Assembly (NCBI GenBank): GCA_038253125.1
Contig: JBBSHM010000023.1
Coordinates: 1-33,072 of the forward strand
Origin: JAUJNH01 sp038253125
Lineage (GTDB): Bacteria; Actinomycetota; Acidimicrobiia; Acidimicrobiales; JAUJNH01
Length of the DNA: 33,072 nt
Reading direction: 5' to 3'
Positions 8,052 to 15,613 of the stretch are shown one piece after another. The notes under the pieces were generated by a model. That model ran no database searches. It saw only the letters and a list, made by a program, of their open reading frames with translations, and was not told where the DNA came from. The translations under genes and the position numbers were made by a program. Numbering within the stretch: position 1 is the first letter of the stretch; every line of letters starts with the position of its first letter.

Positions 8052-8387
8052 ATGCCTACCCGTCCCCGCCTCACGACCGCTGAAGAGGTCAGCGGTCGAG
8101 CCGCCGCCGCCGCCGCCTCTGATCGGCCCAAGACGGAGCGCAGCGAGGAGGACCGGGCCCGGCGCAAGGAGCGGGTCGAGCGGGCCAAGGACGCCCTGGC
8201 CCGCTCCAACGGGATGCGGGGCGACCACGTCGTCGCCGGCCGGTCCGCCCTCAAGCTCTTCCTGCGCAACCTGAACGACGCCAAGCAGCCGAACGACGAG
8301 CAGTTCGACGCCATAGTCGAAGCCCCCTTCAAGGCGCCGCCCAAGCCGAAGTCCTTCGGCGGCCAGGGAGGCGGCGGACGCCGCTGA
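8052..8387 (+). CDS. Small basic hypothetical protein
   Basis: 111 residues from ATG 8052. An Ala-rich start, then a highly charged helix (KTERSEEDRARRKERVERAK), a moderately hydrophobic centre (GRSALKLFLRNLNDAKQPND) and a basic Gly-rich tail ending GGQGGGGRR. No signal sequence or membrane helix. The charged helix and RGG-like tail suggest nucleic-acid or ribosome contact, but that is only a guess. It lies 50 bp after the FHA-like gene, same strand, and 76 bp before the flavoprotein gene. The family is not recognised. Confidence 0.6.
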   Translation: MPTRPRLTTAEEVSGRAAAAAASDRPKTERSEEDRARRKERVERAKDALARSNGMRGDHVVAGRSALKLFLRNLNDAKQPNDEQFDAIVEAPFKAPPKPKSFGGQGGGGRR

Positions 8388-8463
8388 CGCAGAGGCCGCT
8401 GCGCCTCAAGAGCGGGAAAGGCCGAGCGGGATGGTTGGGCACGACGGCGGGGGCAGGAGCAGG

Positions 8464-9741
8464 ATGGCCCTGATGGACCTTCAAGCGGTGGCAGGCACCA
8501 GGCACGACGTGCTGGTGGTCGGTGGCGGCCCGGCGGGCGCCGCCGCCGCCTACTGGCTGGCCCGGGCCGGCCACGACGTGGTCGTGGTCGAGAAGAAGGC
8601 GTTCCCTCGGGACAAGACCTGCGGTGACGCCCTCACCCCCCGGGCCGTCCACCAGCTCACCGAGATGGGCCTGGCCCCCGAGCTCGACCGCTTCCACCGC
8701 TACGACGGCCTACGGGCCACCGCCGGGTCGCGCACGATGGAGCTGGCGTGGCCCAGCCACCCGATGCTGCCCAGCCACGGCTTCGTGGTGCGCCGGCGTG
8801 ACATCGACCAGGTGGTGGCCGACCACGCCGCCACCGCTGGCGCCACCGTACTCGACGGCGTCGAGGCCACCGGGCCGCTCATGGACCGGGGGCTGTGCCG
8901 GGGGGCGCACGTGAAGGACAAGGCGGGGGCCACAGCCGAGCTGCGGGCCCGCTACGTCGTGGTGGCCGACGGGTCGAACAGCCGGTTCGGGCGTGCCCTC
9001 GGCACGGCCCGGAACCGGCAGATGGCCTACGGGCTGGCCATCCGGGGCTACTGGGAGAGCCCGCTGTCCAAGGAGCCGTGGATCGAGTCCGCGCTCGACG
9101 TGCGGGACCGCAACGACAACAGCCTCCCCGGCTACGGCTGGATCTTCCCGCTGGGCGACGGAACGGTGAACGTCGGCATCGGGCTGCTGTCCACGTTCCG
9201 GGACTTCCGCCACGTCAACACCAGCCACCTCCTGGCCGAGTACGCGGCCACCGCCCCGAAGTGGTGGGAGCTGGGCCCCGAGCCACTGGCCCCGCCCACC
9301 GGGGGCAAGCTGCCGATGGGAGGCTCGGTGGGGCCCAAGGCCGGCCCGACCTGGCTGGCCATCGGCGACGCCGCCGGCACGGTGAACCCCTTCAACGGTG
9401 AGGGCATCGACTACGCCTATGAGACGGGCCGGATGGCCGCCGGCGTGCTGAGCGAGGCGCTGACCACCGGCGACGGGCTGGTGCTGTCCACCTACCCGAA
9501 GCTGCTCGACGACGAGTACGGCCTGTACTTCAAGGTGGCCAACCTCTTCGCCCTGGTCATCGGCCGGCCCGTCCTGCTGCGTCGCCTGGTGTCGCTCGGC
9601 ATGCGCAGCGAGACGCTGATGTCGTGGGTGCTGCGCATCATGGCCAACCTGTTGCGCCCTGATGAGCTCGGGCCGGCCGAGGTGGCCTACAAGCTCGCCG
9701 CCGCCGCCGTCCGCCTCGTCCCGGACCGCAGGGCGGCCTGA
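8464..9741 (+). CDS. Geranylgeranyl reductase-family FAD oxidoreductase
   Basis: 425 residues. An N-terminal Rossmann motif VVGGGPAGAAAA (about 18-29) binds FAD. KTCGDALTPRAV (51-62) is the family Cys-Gly-Asp segment near the flavin, and GDAAGTVNPFNGEGIDYAYETG late in the protein is the second FAD-binding motif. Relatives reduce isoprenoid double bonds (geranylgeranyl groups, archaeal lipids; mycobacterial MenJ saturates menaquinone). A role in menaquinone or polyprenol saturation is plausible but not shown. I chose ATG 8464 because AGGAG lies 5 nt before it; an in-frame ATG at 8431 would add 11 atypical residues. The stop is only 5 bp before the aminopeptidase gene, so they are likely co-transcribed. 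Confidence 0.85.
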   Translation: MALMDLQAVAGTRHDVLVVGGGPAGAAAAYWLARAGHDVVVVEKKAFPRDKTCGDALTPRAVHQLTEMGLAPELDRFHRYDGLRATAGSRTMELAWPSHPMLPSHGFVVRRRDIDQVVADHAATAGATVLDGVEATGPLMDRGLCRGAHVKDKAGATAELRARYVVVADGSNSRFGRALGTARNRQMAYGLAIRGYWESPLSKEPWIESALDVRDRNDNSLPGYGWIFPLGDGTVNVGIGLLSTFRDFRHVNTSHLLAEYAATAPKWWELGPEPLAPPTGGKLPMGGSVGPKAGPTWLAIGDAAGTVNPFNGEGIDYAYETGRMAAGVLSEALTTGDGLVLSTYPKLLDDEYGLYFKVANLFALVIGRPVLLRRLVSLGMRSETLMSWVLRIMANLLRPDELGPAEVAYKLAAAAVRLVPDRRAA

Positions 9742-9746
9742 TCGCC

Positions 9747-11228
9747 ATGGACGAGGAGGTGGAGCACGGCGAGGCCCCTGAGGGCACGGTGTCGCATGAC
9801 CCTCGGACCCCGGACGCTCTGGTCGACTTCATGTCGGGCGGCTGGGCGGCACCGTCGCCGCTCGCCACGGGCCTCGCTCCCGTCGCGGCCTGGACGGTGG
9901 CTCGCCGCACGGCGCTGTCGGCCCGGTTCCCCGGCGACTGGCTGGTCGTGCCCAGCGGCAACGCCAAGGTGCGGGCCAACGACACCGACTTCGCCTTCCG
10001 GCCGGGCAGCGACCACTACTGGCTCACCGGCTCCTTCGAGCCGGACGGGGTTCTGGTGCTGGCCCCGACCGCCCACGGCCACGACGCCACCCTGTTCGTG
10101 GCGCCCCGCATGGACCGCACCAGCAAGGCCTTCTTCACCGACCGCCGGCACGGCGAGCTGTGGGTCGGCCCCCGGCTCGGGCTCGAGGCCGAGGTGCTGC
10201 TCGGGGTGGCGTGTGCCCCCCTGGACGAGCTGGAGGCGGCGCTGAAGCCGGCCGAGGGCGCCTGCCTGCGCGTGCTGCGAGACCTGGACGACGCCGTGGA
10301 CGCCGCCCTGCCGCCCGCCGGGCTCGAGCTGGCCGAGGATCAGCTCCACCCCGACGCCGAGCTGGCCCAGGTCCTGTCCGAGCTTCGCCTGGTCAAGGAC
10401 GAGCACGAGGTCGAGCTGCTCCAGCAGGCCGTCGACGCCACCGCCCGGGGCTTCGACGACGCCATCGTCGAGCTGGCCACGGCCAAGGGCCTGGGCAACG
10501 GCGAGCGCTGGATCGAGGGGACGTTCTGGCGCCGGGCCCGTACCGAGGGCAACGACGTCGGCTACGGCTCGATCGTGGCCTGCGGCCCCCACGCCTGCAC
10601 CCTCCACTGGGTCGACAACACCGGAGCCGTGCGCGACGGCGACCTGGCCCTGCTCGACATGGGCGTCGAGTCGGCCGAGCTGTACACCGCGGACGTCACC
10701 CGCACCATCCCGGTCAGCGGCCGGTTCAGCGACGTCCAGCGCGAGGTGTACGACGCCGTGCACCAGGCCCAGCTGGCCGGGCTGGCCGAGGTGCGGCCGG
10801 GTGCTGAGTTCCTGGCCCCCCACCGGGCGGCGATGCGGGTGCTGGCGACCTGGCTGGTCGAGCGGGGCATCCTCACCTGCACGGTCGATGAGGCACTAGA
10901 CGAGGAGCACCAGTACCACCGCCGCTACACCCTCCACGGCACCAGCCACATGCTCGGGCTCGACGTGCACGACTGCTCCTCGGCCCGCTCCGAGGTGTAC
11001 CGCCACGGCACCCTCGTCCCCGGCGTCTGCCTCACCATCGAGCCCGGCCTGTACCTCCAGCCCGACGACCTCACCGTCCCCGAGCGCTACCGGGGCATCG
11101 GCGTGCGCATCGAGGACGACGTGCTGGTCACCCCGACCGGCCGTCGCAACCTGAGCGCCGCCCTCCCCGCCCAAGGCGACGAGGTGGAGGCCTGGATGGC
11201 CGCCCTCCTCGCTACCCGGGCTAGTTGA
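9747..11228 (+). CDS. pepP: Xaa-Pro aminopeptidase (M24B)
   Basis: 493 residues. The N-terminal domain (about 60-190) has the aminopeptidase P creatinase-like fold, with FAFRPGSDHYWLTG typical. The C-terminal pita-bread domain shows all five dinuclear-metal ligands: D304 (LLDMG), D316 (TADVTRT), H401 (HGTSHMLGLDVHD), E432 (TIEPGLY) and E456 (GVRIEDD). The enzyme removes an N-terminal residue preceding proline in cytosolic peptide turnover. Length and order match the longer actinobacterial PepP form. It directly follows the flavoprotein gene and overlaps the convergent YqgE gene by 8 bp. Confidence 0.93.
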   Translation: MDEEVEHGEAPEGTVSHDPRTPDALVDFMSGGWAAPSPLATGLAPVAAWTVARRTALSARFPGDWLVVPSGNAKVRANDTDFAFRPGSDHYWLTGSFEPDGVLVLAPTAHGHDATLFVAPRMDRTSKAFFTDRRHGELWVGPRLGLEAEVLLGVACAPLDELEAALKPAEGACLRVLRDLDDAVDAALPPAGLELAEDQLHPDAELAQVLSELRLVKDEHEVELLQQAVDATARGFDDAIVELATAKGLGNGERWIEGTFWRRARTEGNDVGYGSIVACGPHACTLHWVDNTGAVRDGDLALLDMGVESAELYTADVTRTIPVSGRFSDVQREVYDAVHQAQLAGLAEVRPGAEFLAPHRAAMRVLATWLVERGILTCTVDEALDEEHQYHRRYTLHGTSHMLGLDVHDCSSARSEVYRHGTLVPGVCLTIEPGLYLQPDDLTVPERYRGIGVRIEDDVLVTPTGRRNLSAALPAQGDEVEAWMAALLATRAS

Positions 11229-11772
11229 GGTCGGGGTCGGGCGGGAACCGGGCCAGCAGGGGAACCACCCCGTCCTGGCGCTCCACCACCCTTGTCCACA
11301 GCAGGTCGGGATCGGGGTCGAGAACGTCGGCGGGGGTGGCGTCGCAGGGCACCCAGGCCCCCTCGTCGATCTCGTCCTCGAGCTGCAACGGGCCCCAGCC
11401 GGCATGACCGGCGAAGACACGCACCCCCGAGATCCCCGGCACCCCGCCCGGTTCCTCGTTGAGGTCGACCGTGCCGATGTCGGCGAAGACGGGCGCCCAG
11501 CCGCTCGAGCGCACAGCCGGTTCGGAGCGACCGAGGCAGATGGCCGAGGAGCGCTGTACGGGACCACCCACGAAGACAACCGCCGGCTGGGCGGCGTGGG
11601 CCTCCCACGCCGGGAGGGGCTCGCCCACCGGCATCTCGGTCGCCCGGTTGAGCACCAGGCCGAGGGCCCCCTCCTCGCCGTGCTCGAGCAGCAGCACCAC
11701 CGTCTTGTGGAAGCTCGGGTCGAGCATGGCGGGGCTGGCCACCACCAGCCGCCCACGGAGCGATCCGCTCAT
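11221..11772 (-). CDS. YqgE/AlgH (UPF0301) family protein
   Basis: 183 residues from ATG 11772, which has GGAG 5 nt upstream. The start SGSLRGRLVVASPAMLDPSF, HKTVVLLLEHGEEGALGLVL and FVGGPVQ, and later VRVFAGHAGWGPLQLEDEI, are hallmark segments of the family. Function is not settled; Pseudomonas AlgH was linked to alginate regulation, and the fold is a small alpha/beta domain. A longer frame reaching 11850 exists, but the family begins at this Met. Convergent and overlapping with pepP by 8 bp, so transcription of the two must interfere or share termination. Confidence 0.9.
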   Translation of the reverse strand: MSGSLRGRLVVASPAMLDPSFHKTVVLLLEHGEEGALGLVLNRATEMPVGEPLPAWEAHAAQPAVVFVGGPVQRSSAICLGRSEPAVRSSGWAPVFADIGTVDLNEEPGGVPGISGVRVFAGHAGWGPLQLEDEIDEGAWVPCDATPADVLDPDPDLLWTRVVERQDGVVPLLARFPPDPDLN

Positions 11773-12128
11773 CTGGACTCCACCCCTGGTGGCCTCCCCG
11801 GCCAGAGAATCCCGAGGCGTGTACCTCCCGGAGCGGCCCCCCGCCGGCATCGGGCCGTCACAACCCGGTTCGGTCGAGCGCCATCCACGGGCGCCAGGCT
11901 ACCGACGAATTTGGCCCCGTCCGCGGCCGTGCCGGCCGAGTTTGAGGCGCGGCGCGTCCGGGTATTGACCTCGGTGCCGCCGGAGCATCGCTTCGGTCGG
12001 CGCATGCCGAGCCCCAGCGGATCCGCCGCCGCTGGGGCTCGAGCGCGTCTGGGCCGCAGTAAGCCGGATGGTCCAACCCCGCCGAGACGGCTGCCGTTGA
12101 TCGAGCGCACGTGCGAACCTGGCCGGCG
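11773..12128. other. 356-bp gap upstream of the lipoprotein gene
   Basis: No supportable gene. The stretch should hold the promoters of the divergent YqgE gene and SGNH lipoprotein gene. A TTGACC at 11965-11970 resembles a -35 box but I see no matching -10. The outstanding element is a strong hairpin at 12008-12041, listed separately. Confidence 0.5.
12008..12041 (+). promoter_or_regulatory. 13-bp perfect inverted repeat in lipoprotein leader
   Basis: CGAGCCCCAGCGG (12008-12020) pairs perfectly with CCGCTGGGGCTCG (12029-12041) across an 8-nt loop. It ends 87 nt before the SGNH lipoprotein start. It is not a convincing terminator for either neighbour because both are transcribed away from it, so a leader structure or a protein-binding palindrome is more likely. 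Confidence 0.5.
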
Positions 12129-12902
12129 ATGCCTAACCCCCGCCTCCGGGCCGTCGCCTTCGTGCTCAGCGCCCTGATCCTGCTCTTCGGCTGCGGCAGC
12201 AGCGGCAATGGATCGGCCACGACCACACTCACGCCCAAGCCGCCGCTCAGCTATGTGGCCGTGGGCGCCTCGGAGACCATCGGCACCGGAGCGGACAAGC
12301 CCGAGACCCAGGCGTGGACGCGGGTCCTGGCCAACACCCTCGGTGAGGGCGGCCGTCAGGTCAAGTTCACCAACCTAGGCTTCGGGGGGGCCCTGGTGGC
12401 CGACGCCCTGGCCTCCTCGGTCCCGAAAACCGAGCAGCTGAGACCCAACCTCGTAACGGTCTGGCTCAACGTCAACGACCTGATCCGCCTGACCAGCGCG
12501 CCCATCTTCGAGAAGGAGCTGGGCGAGCTGGTCCACCGCGTCCGCCTCGGCGGCACGGCCACGGTGCTGGTCGCCAACACCCCGGCCCTCGACCACCTAC
12601 CGGCCTACCTCGACTGCCTCAACCCGGCCGGGACTCGCTGCCTGCTCCCCGACAACCTCCGGCCGTTGGTCCCGATGCCTGACGTGCTGAACGCCCAGGT
12701 TGACGCCTACAACCAGGCGACGGCCCGCATCGCCCAACGTGAGGGAGCGGTGCTGGTCGACCTGCACGCCGCGTCGCTGAAGGTGCGGACCGAAGGCCGG
12801 GAGGCATCGCTCGTGAGCGGTGACGGCTTCCACCCCTCGACCGCCGGCTACGTCGAGGTGGCCGCCACCTTCGCGGCGGCAGCCCGGCAGGCCGGCGTCT
12901 GA
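12129..12902 (+). CDS. SGNH/GDSL-family hydrolase, lipoprotein
   Basis: 257 residues from ATG 12129. A signal peptide ends in a lipobox (LILLFGC) with the lipidated Cys at residue 22, so the protein is exported and anchored in the outer leaflet of the membrane. SGNH blocks: VAVGASETIG (block I, GDS replaced by GAS with the Ser kept), GFGGALV (block II Gly), WLNVNDL (block III Asn) and DGFHPSTAGY (block V Asp-His). These are esterase/lipase-type enzymes; the substrate is unknown. GTG 12111 would add six residues. The neighbours give no pathway context. Confidence 0.82.
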   Translation: MPNPRLRAVAFVLSALILLFGCGSSGNGSATTTLTPKPPLSYVAVGASETIGTGADKPETQAWTRVLANTLGEGGRQVKFTNLGFGGALVADALASSVPKTEQLRPNLVTVWLNVNDLIRLTSAPIFEKELGELVHRVRLGGTATVLVANTPALDHLPAYLDCLNPAGTRCLLPDNLRPLVPMPDVLNAQVDAYNQATARIAQREGAVLVDLHAASLKVRTEGREASLVSGDGFHPSTAGYVEVAATFAAAARQAGV

Positions 12903-12928
12903 GGCTCGGGCCGGCCGTTGCCGCCGTC

Positions 12929-12952
12929 GGTGGTGGTGGTGGTGGTGGTGGT
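12929..12952 (+). repeat. (GGT)8 microsatellite
   Basis: Eight perfect GGT units lie between the convergent lipoprotein and Pro-rich genes, 4 bp beyond the stop codon of the latter. On the minus strand, in frame with that gene, it reads as eight His codons, one Ser codon after the TGA. Confidence 0.9.
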
Positions 12953-12956
12953 GGGA

Positions 12957-13157
12957 TCAGGCCGGCTCGGGCTCCGGCATGAGCGGCTCACCGGGCACCG
13001 GCGGGCGCACGGGCGACGGGAACGGATCGTCTATGCCCGGCGGGTTCACCGGCGGCGGGGGCTGCGGCACGTCCGGCGTGGGGTCGAGCGGCGGATAGGG
13101 ATCGCCGGTCCCCGGCACCTGGTTCGGGGGCAGAGCTGTACTGGTGGCCATGGCCAT
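12957..13157 (-). CDS. Proline-rich small protein
   Basis: 66 residues from ATG 13157 behind a good Shine-Dalgarno (GAGGAGT, 7 nt spacing). It starts MAMATSTALPPNQVPGTGDP and is about one third Pro, with acidic residues (PDPTPDVPQPPPP-like runs, ending EPEPA). No hydrophobic signal segment. Pro-rich tracts like this are extended and often serve as spacers or binding segments. The stop TGA is followed in frame by Ser and eight His codons. A longer upstream reading frame exists but lacks a comparable ribosome-binding site. Function unknown. Confidence 0.55.
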   Translation of the reverse strand: MAMATSTALPPNQVPGTGDPYPPLDPTPDVPQPPPPVNPPGIDDPFPSPVRPPVPGEPLMPEPEPA

Positions 13158-13304
13158 GGCGGCACTCCTCGGGTCGTCCGTCGCCCTGGTCCTACCCACC
13201 TGCTGGCAGAGGGATGCGCGACATGGCTCCTCCAGCCGTGCTTGCCTGGTCTGTCGCACCACGGACTCGCACCGCCGCGAGCCGAGGAGAAGGAGCCTGC
13301 CAGC

Positions 13305-13583
13305 GTGAACAAGAACGAGCTCGTCGCCGCCGTAGCCGAGAGAGCCGGTGTCGAAGCTGACACCGCAGGATCGGTGCTGGCCGCATTCCAGGACGTGGTC
13401 ACCTCAACCGTCTCAGCCGGTGACCCGGTCGCCCTTACCGGCTTCCTCACCTTCGAGCGGGTCGACAAGGAGGCCACCACCGGCCGCAACCCCTCAACGG
13501 GCGCTCAGATAGAGATCGGCGCCCGCAGCGTCCCGAAGGTCAAGATCGGCACCGCGTTCAAAAAGGCCGTGAACGGGGGCTGA
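13305..13583 (+). CDS. hup: HU-family histone-like DNA-binding protein
   Basis: 92 residues from GTG 13305, with AAGGAG upstream. It begins MNKNELVAAVAERAGVEADT (first residue GTG-encoded), and contains the HU arm signature GRNPSTGAQIEI and the C-terminal VPKVKIGTAFKKAV. HU dimers bend and compact DNA with little sequence specificity. It is the short form, without the long Lys/Ala-rich tail of mycobacterial HupB. It is convergent with the CBS gene, 21 bp apart. Confidence 0.92.
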   Translation: MNKNELVAAVAERAGVEADTAGSVLAAFQDVVTSTVSAGDPVALTGFLTFERVDKEATTGRNPSTGAQIEIGARSVPKVKIGTAFKKAVNGG

Positions 13584-13604
13584 GCCGACCCTCGCCCCGG
13601 CCGG

Positions 13605-14057
13605 CTAGCCACTGATCTCGACGTCGGTCGGGGGCAGCTGCCGGGGCGGCCCGCCGCGGTCGTCGGCCTGGGCCCGCTCGGTCCGCTCCTGGAGCAGCCC
13701 GACCACCAGGTCACGCATCGAGAAGACGCCGACGAGCTGGCCGTCGTGGTCCACCACCACCAGGTGCCGGAAGCCCTTCTCCCTCATGAGCCGGGCCGCC
13801 TCGGTCACCCCGATGTCGGGCAGCGCCTTGGTGAGCTTGCGGCCGACGAACTGACCGACGGTCACCTCCTCGGCGTTCAGCCCCTGGGCGATGGCCCGCA
13901 ACGCGTCACGGTCGGTGATGACCCCGGTCGGCATGTCGTCGGTCATCACCACAGCAGACCCCACACCCCGCTCCATCATCCACACACAGGCGTCGAGAAG
14001 GCTGTCCTGCTTCTCGACCGTCAGAACCGCCCGCGTGATCAGCGATCCGATTTCCAT
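13605..14057 (-). CDS. Tandem CBS-domain protein
   Basis: 150 residues from ATG 14057, preceded by GGGGAGGA at good spacing. Two CBS motifs fill the protein: SLLDACVWMMERGVGSAVVM with GVITDRDALRAIA, and VTEAARLMREKGFRHLVVVD with LVGVFSMRDLV. Such pairs bind adenine nucleotides or S-adenosyl compounds and act as energy or redox sensors. The C-terminus is a charged disordered tail. It is divergently transcribed from the NuoF-like gene across a symmetrical promoter region, so joint regulation is likely. Confidence 0.88.
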   Translation of the reverse strand: MEIGSLITRAVLTVEKQDSLLDACVWMMERGVGSAVVMTDDMPTGVITDRDALRAIAQGLNAEEVTVGQFVGRKLTKALPDIGVTEAARLMREKGFRHLVVVDHDGQLVGVFSMRDLVVGLLQERTERAQADDRGGPPRQLPPTDVEISG

Positions 14058-14107
14058 GGCTTCCTCCCCAGGGGCCTCTTGTTTGTCGTGAACGTCGGCT
14101 CGCACGA

Positions 14108-14182
14108 ATGCTATTCCGCTCAGCAATGTCGCTGTTGTGCCAGAATTGCAGTTACAAGGTGCGACATTTGGCAGAGTAGCAT
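14108..14182. promoter_or_regulatory. Nested dyad: divergent promoter/operator for CBS and NuoF-like genes
   Basis: Two nested inverted repeats share nearly the same centre (about 14146). The outer pair is ATGCTA (14108-14113) and TAGCAT (14177-14182). The inner pair is AATGTCGC (14125-14132) and GCGACATT (14161-14168). The two arms can be aligned over about 40 bp with small gaps. In each outward direction TAGCAT is placed as a -10 box: rightward, 8 nt before the ATG at 14191 (leaderless start); leftward, about 50 nt before the CBS start, which has its own Shine-Dalgarno. The inner GCGACATT arms could be operators for a dimeric regulator. Confidence 0.5.
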
Positions 14183-14190
14183 GACGTTCC

Positions 14191-15597
14191 ATGACGCTCG
14201 TGCACCGTGTGCTGTACCCGAGGCCGATCCTGTCGCTGGCCGAGTACCTCACACGGCGTGGCGGCGAGGGGATCGCCACCGCCCGCGAGCTCGAGCCCCA
14301 GGCCATCATCGACCGGGTGCTGGCCGCCGGGCTGCGAGGACGGGGCGGGGCCGGGTTCCCGACGGGCATCAAATGGCAGACCGTGGCGGGGAACCGGTCG
14401 GCCACCGCGATATCAACTGTTGTGGTGAACGCCGCCGAGGGCGAGCCGGGAACGCTCAAGGATCGCACCATCCTGCGCCGCAACCCCTACCTGGTGCTGG
14501 AGGGCGCCCTCATCGCCGCCCGGGCCGTGGGCGCCGACCTGGTGATCTTCGGCCTGAAGCAGACCTTCGCCGGTGAGGTCGACCGGGTACGTGAAGCCGT
14601 CGAGGAGGCAGAGGAGACGGGGTGGAGCGAAGGCGTCGAGGTACAGGTGTTCGAGGGGCCGGACGAGTACCTCTACGGCGAGGAGAGCGCCCTGCTGGAG
14701 ACCATCGACGGGGGCTGGCCCTTCCCCCGGGTGTCACCCACCTTCCGACGCGGGGTGCGGGCCGGCGGCGCCGCCAACGTGGCCGAGGGCCCGGCCCTGG
14801 TCAACAACACCGAGACGCTCGCCAACGTCGCCCGGATAATCGCCCGGGGCTCCGACTGGTTCCGCAACCTGGGAACAGCCGAGTCGCCGGGAACGGTCGT
14901 CTGCACCATCACCGGTGACACCAAGCACCACGGGGTAGGTGAGGTGCAGATGGGGACACCGCTGTCCGACGTGATCGAGGACATCGGCGGCGGGCCCAAG
15001 GACGGGCGCACCATCAAGGCGGTCCTGGCCGGGGTGGCGAACGGAATCATCACCGGAGACCAGCTGGAGACGCCCGTCACCTACGAGGCGCTGCGGGCCA
15101 TCGGCAGCGGCGTCGGCTCCGGCGGGTTCATCGTCTTCGACGACTTGGCCGACATGGCCGCTGTCGCCGCCGGCGTCGCCCGGTTCCTGGCCGTCGAGTC
15201 GTGCGGCCAGTGCGAGCCGTGCAAGCTGGACGGCCTCACCCTGTCCCGGTCGCTGGACATGCTCAGCGGCTCCGAGGCCAAAGCGCACGACATGGACGTG
15301 ATCCGCTACCGCGTCGGCACGGTGGCCGACCGCTCGCGCTGCTTCCTGGCCAGCCAGCAGCAGGTGGTCCTGGAGAGCATCCTCAAGCAGTTCCCCGACG
15401 AGCTGGCCGACCACCTGAGCGGCGTCCGTGAGCCGGTGGAGCCGGTCCTGATCGCCGAGCTGCTCGACATCCGTGGTGGCCGGGCGATCCTCGACGAGCG
15501 CCAGCGCGACAAGCAGCCTGACTGGAGCTACAACCAGAGCGACTCGGGTTCGGCCCCCGTCGACTTCCGCCGGGGGCACGCACCGCCCTGGCGCTGA
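14191..15597 (+). CDS. NuoF-like NADH-binding flavoprotein (stand-alone)
   Basis: 468 residues. FMN/NADH site: GLRGRGGAGFPTGIKW (about 48-63), NAAEGEPGTLKDR, and YLYGEESAL (about 160). A middle SLBB domain follows. The C-terminal [4Fe-4S] domain has S337-C338-x2-C341-x2-C344 and C384, the spacing of the NuoF N3 cluster. The protein therefore can take electrons from NADH through FMN to an Fe-S cluster. However, there is no NuoE or NuoG gene adjacent, so it is unlikely to be canonical Complex I; relatives serve as diaphorase subunits of formate dehydrogenase or ferredoxin:NAD oxidoreductases. The tail after about 430 (RDKQPDWSYNQSDSG) is extra. The start is probably leaderless. Convergent with the SelW-like gene. 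Confidence 0.85.
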   Translation: MTLVHRVLYPRPILSLAEYLTRRGGEGIATARELEPQAIIDRVLAAGLRGRGGAGFPTGIKWQTVAGNRSATAISTVVVNAAEGEPGTLKDRTILRRNPYLVLEGALIAARAVGADLVIFGLKQTFAGEVDRVREAVEEAEETGWSEGVEVQVFEGPDEYLYGEESALLETIDGGWPFPRVSPTFRRGVRAGGAANVAEGPALVNNTETLANVARIIARGSDWFRNLGTAESPGTVVCTITGDTKHHGVGEVQMGTPLSDVIEDIGGGPKDGRTIKAVLAGVANGIITGDQLETPVTYEALRAIGSGVGSGGFIVFDDLADMAAVAAGVARFLAVESCGQCEPCKLDGLTLSRSLDMLSGSEAKAHDMDVIRYRVGTVADRSRCFLASQQQVVLESILKQFPDELADHLSGVREPVEPVLIAELLDIRGGRAILDERQRDKQPDWSYNQSDSGSAPVDFRRGHAPPWR

Positions 15598-15613
15598 CTA
15601 GGTGCCGGGCTGA

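Noticed and set aside
12957..12959. TGA of the Pro-rich protein as a selenocysteine codon
   Set aside because: No redox motif context and no SECIS-like hairpin recognised immediately after it; reported only as a His-tract observation.
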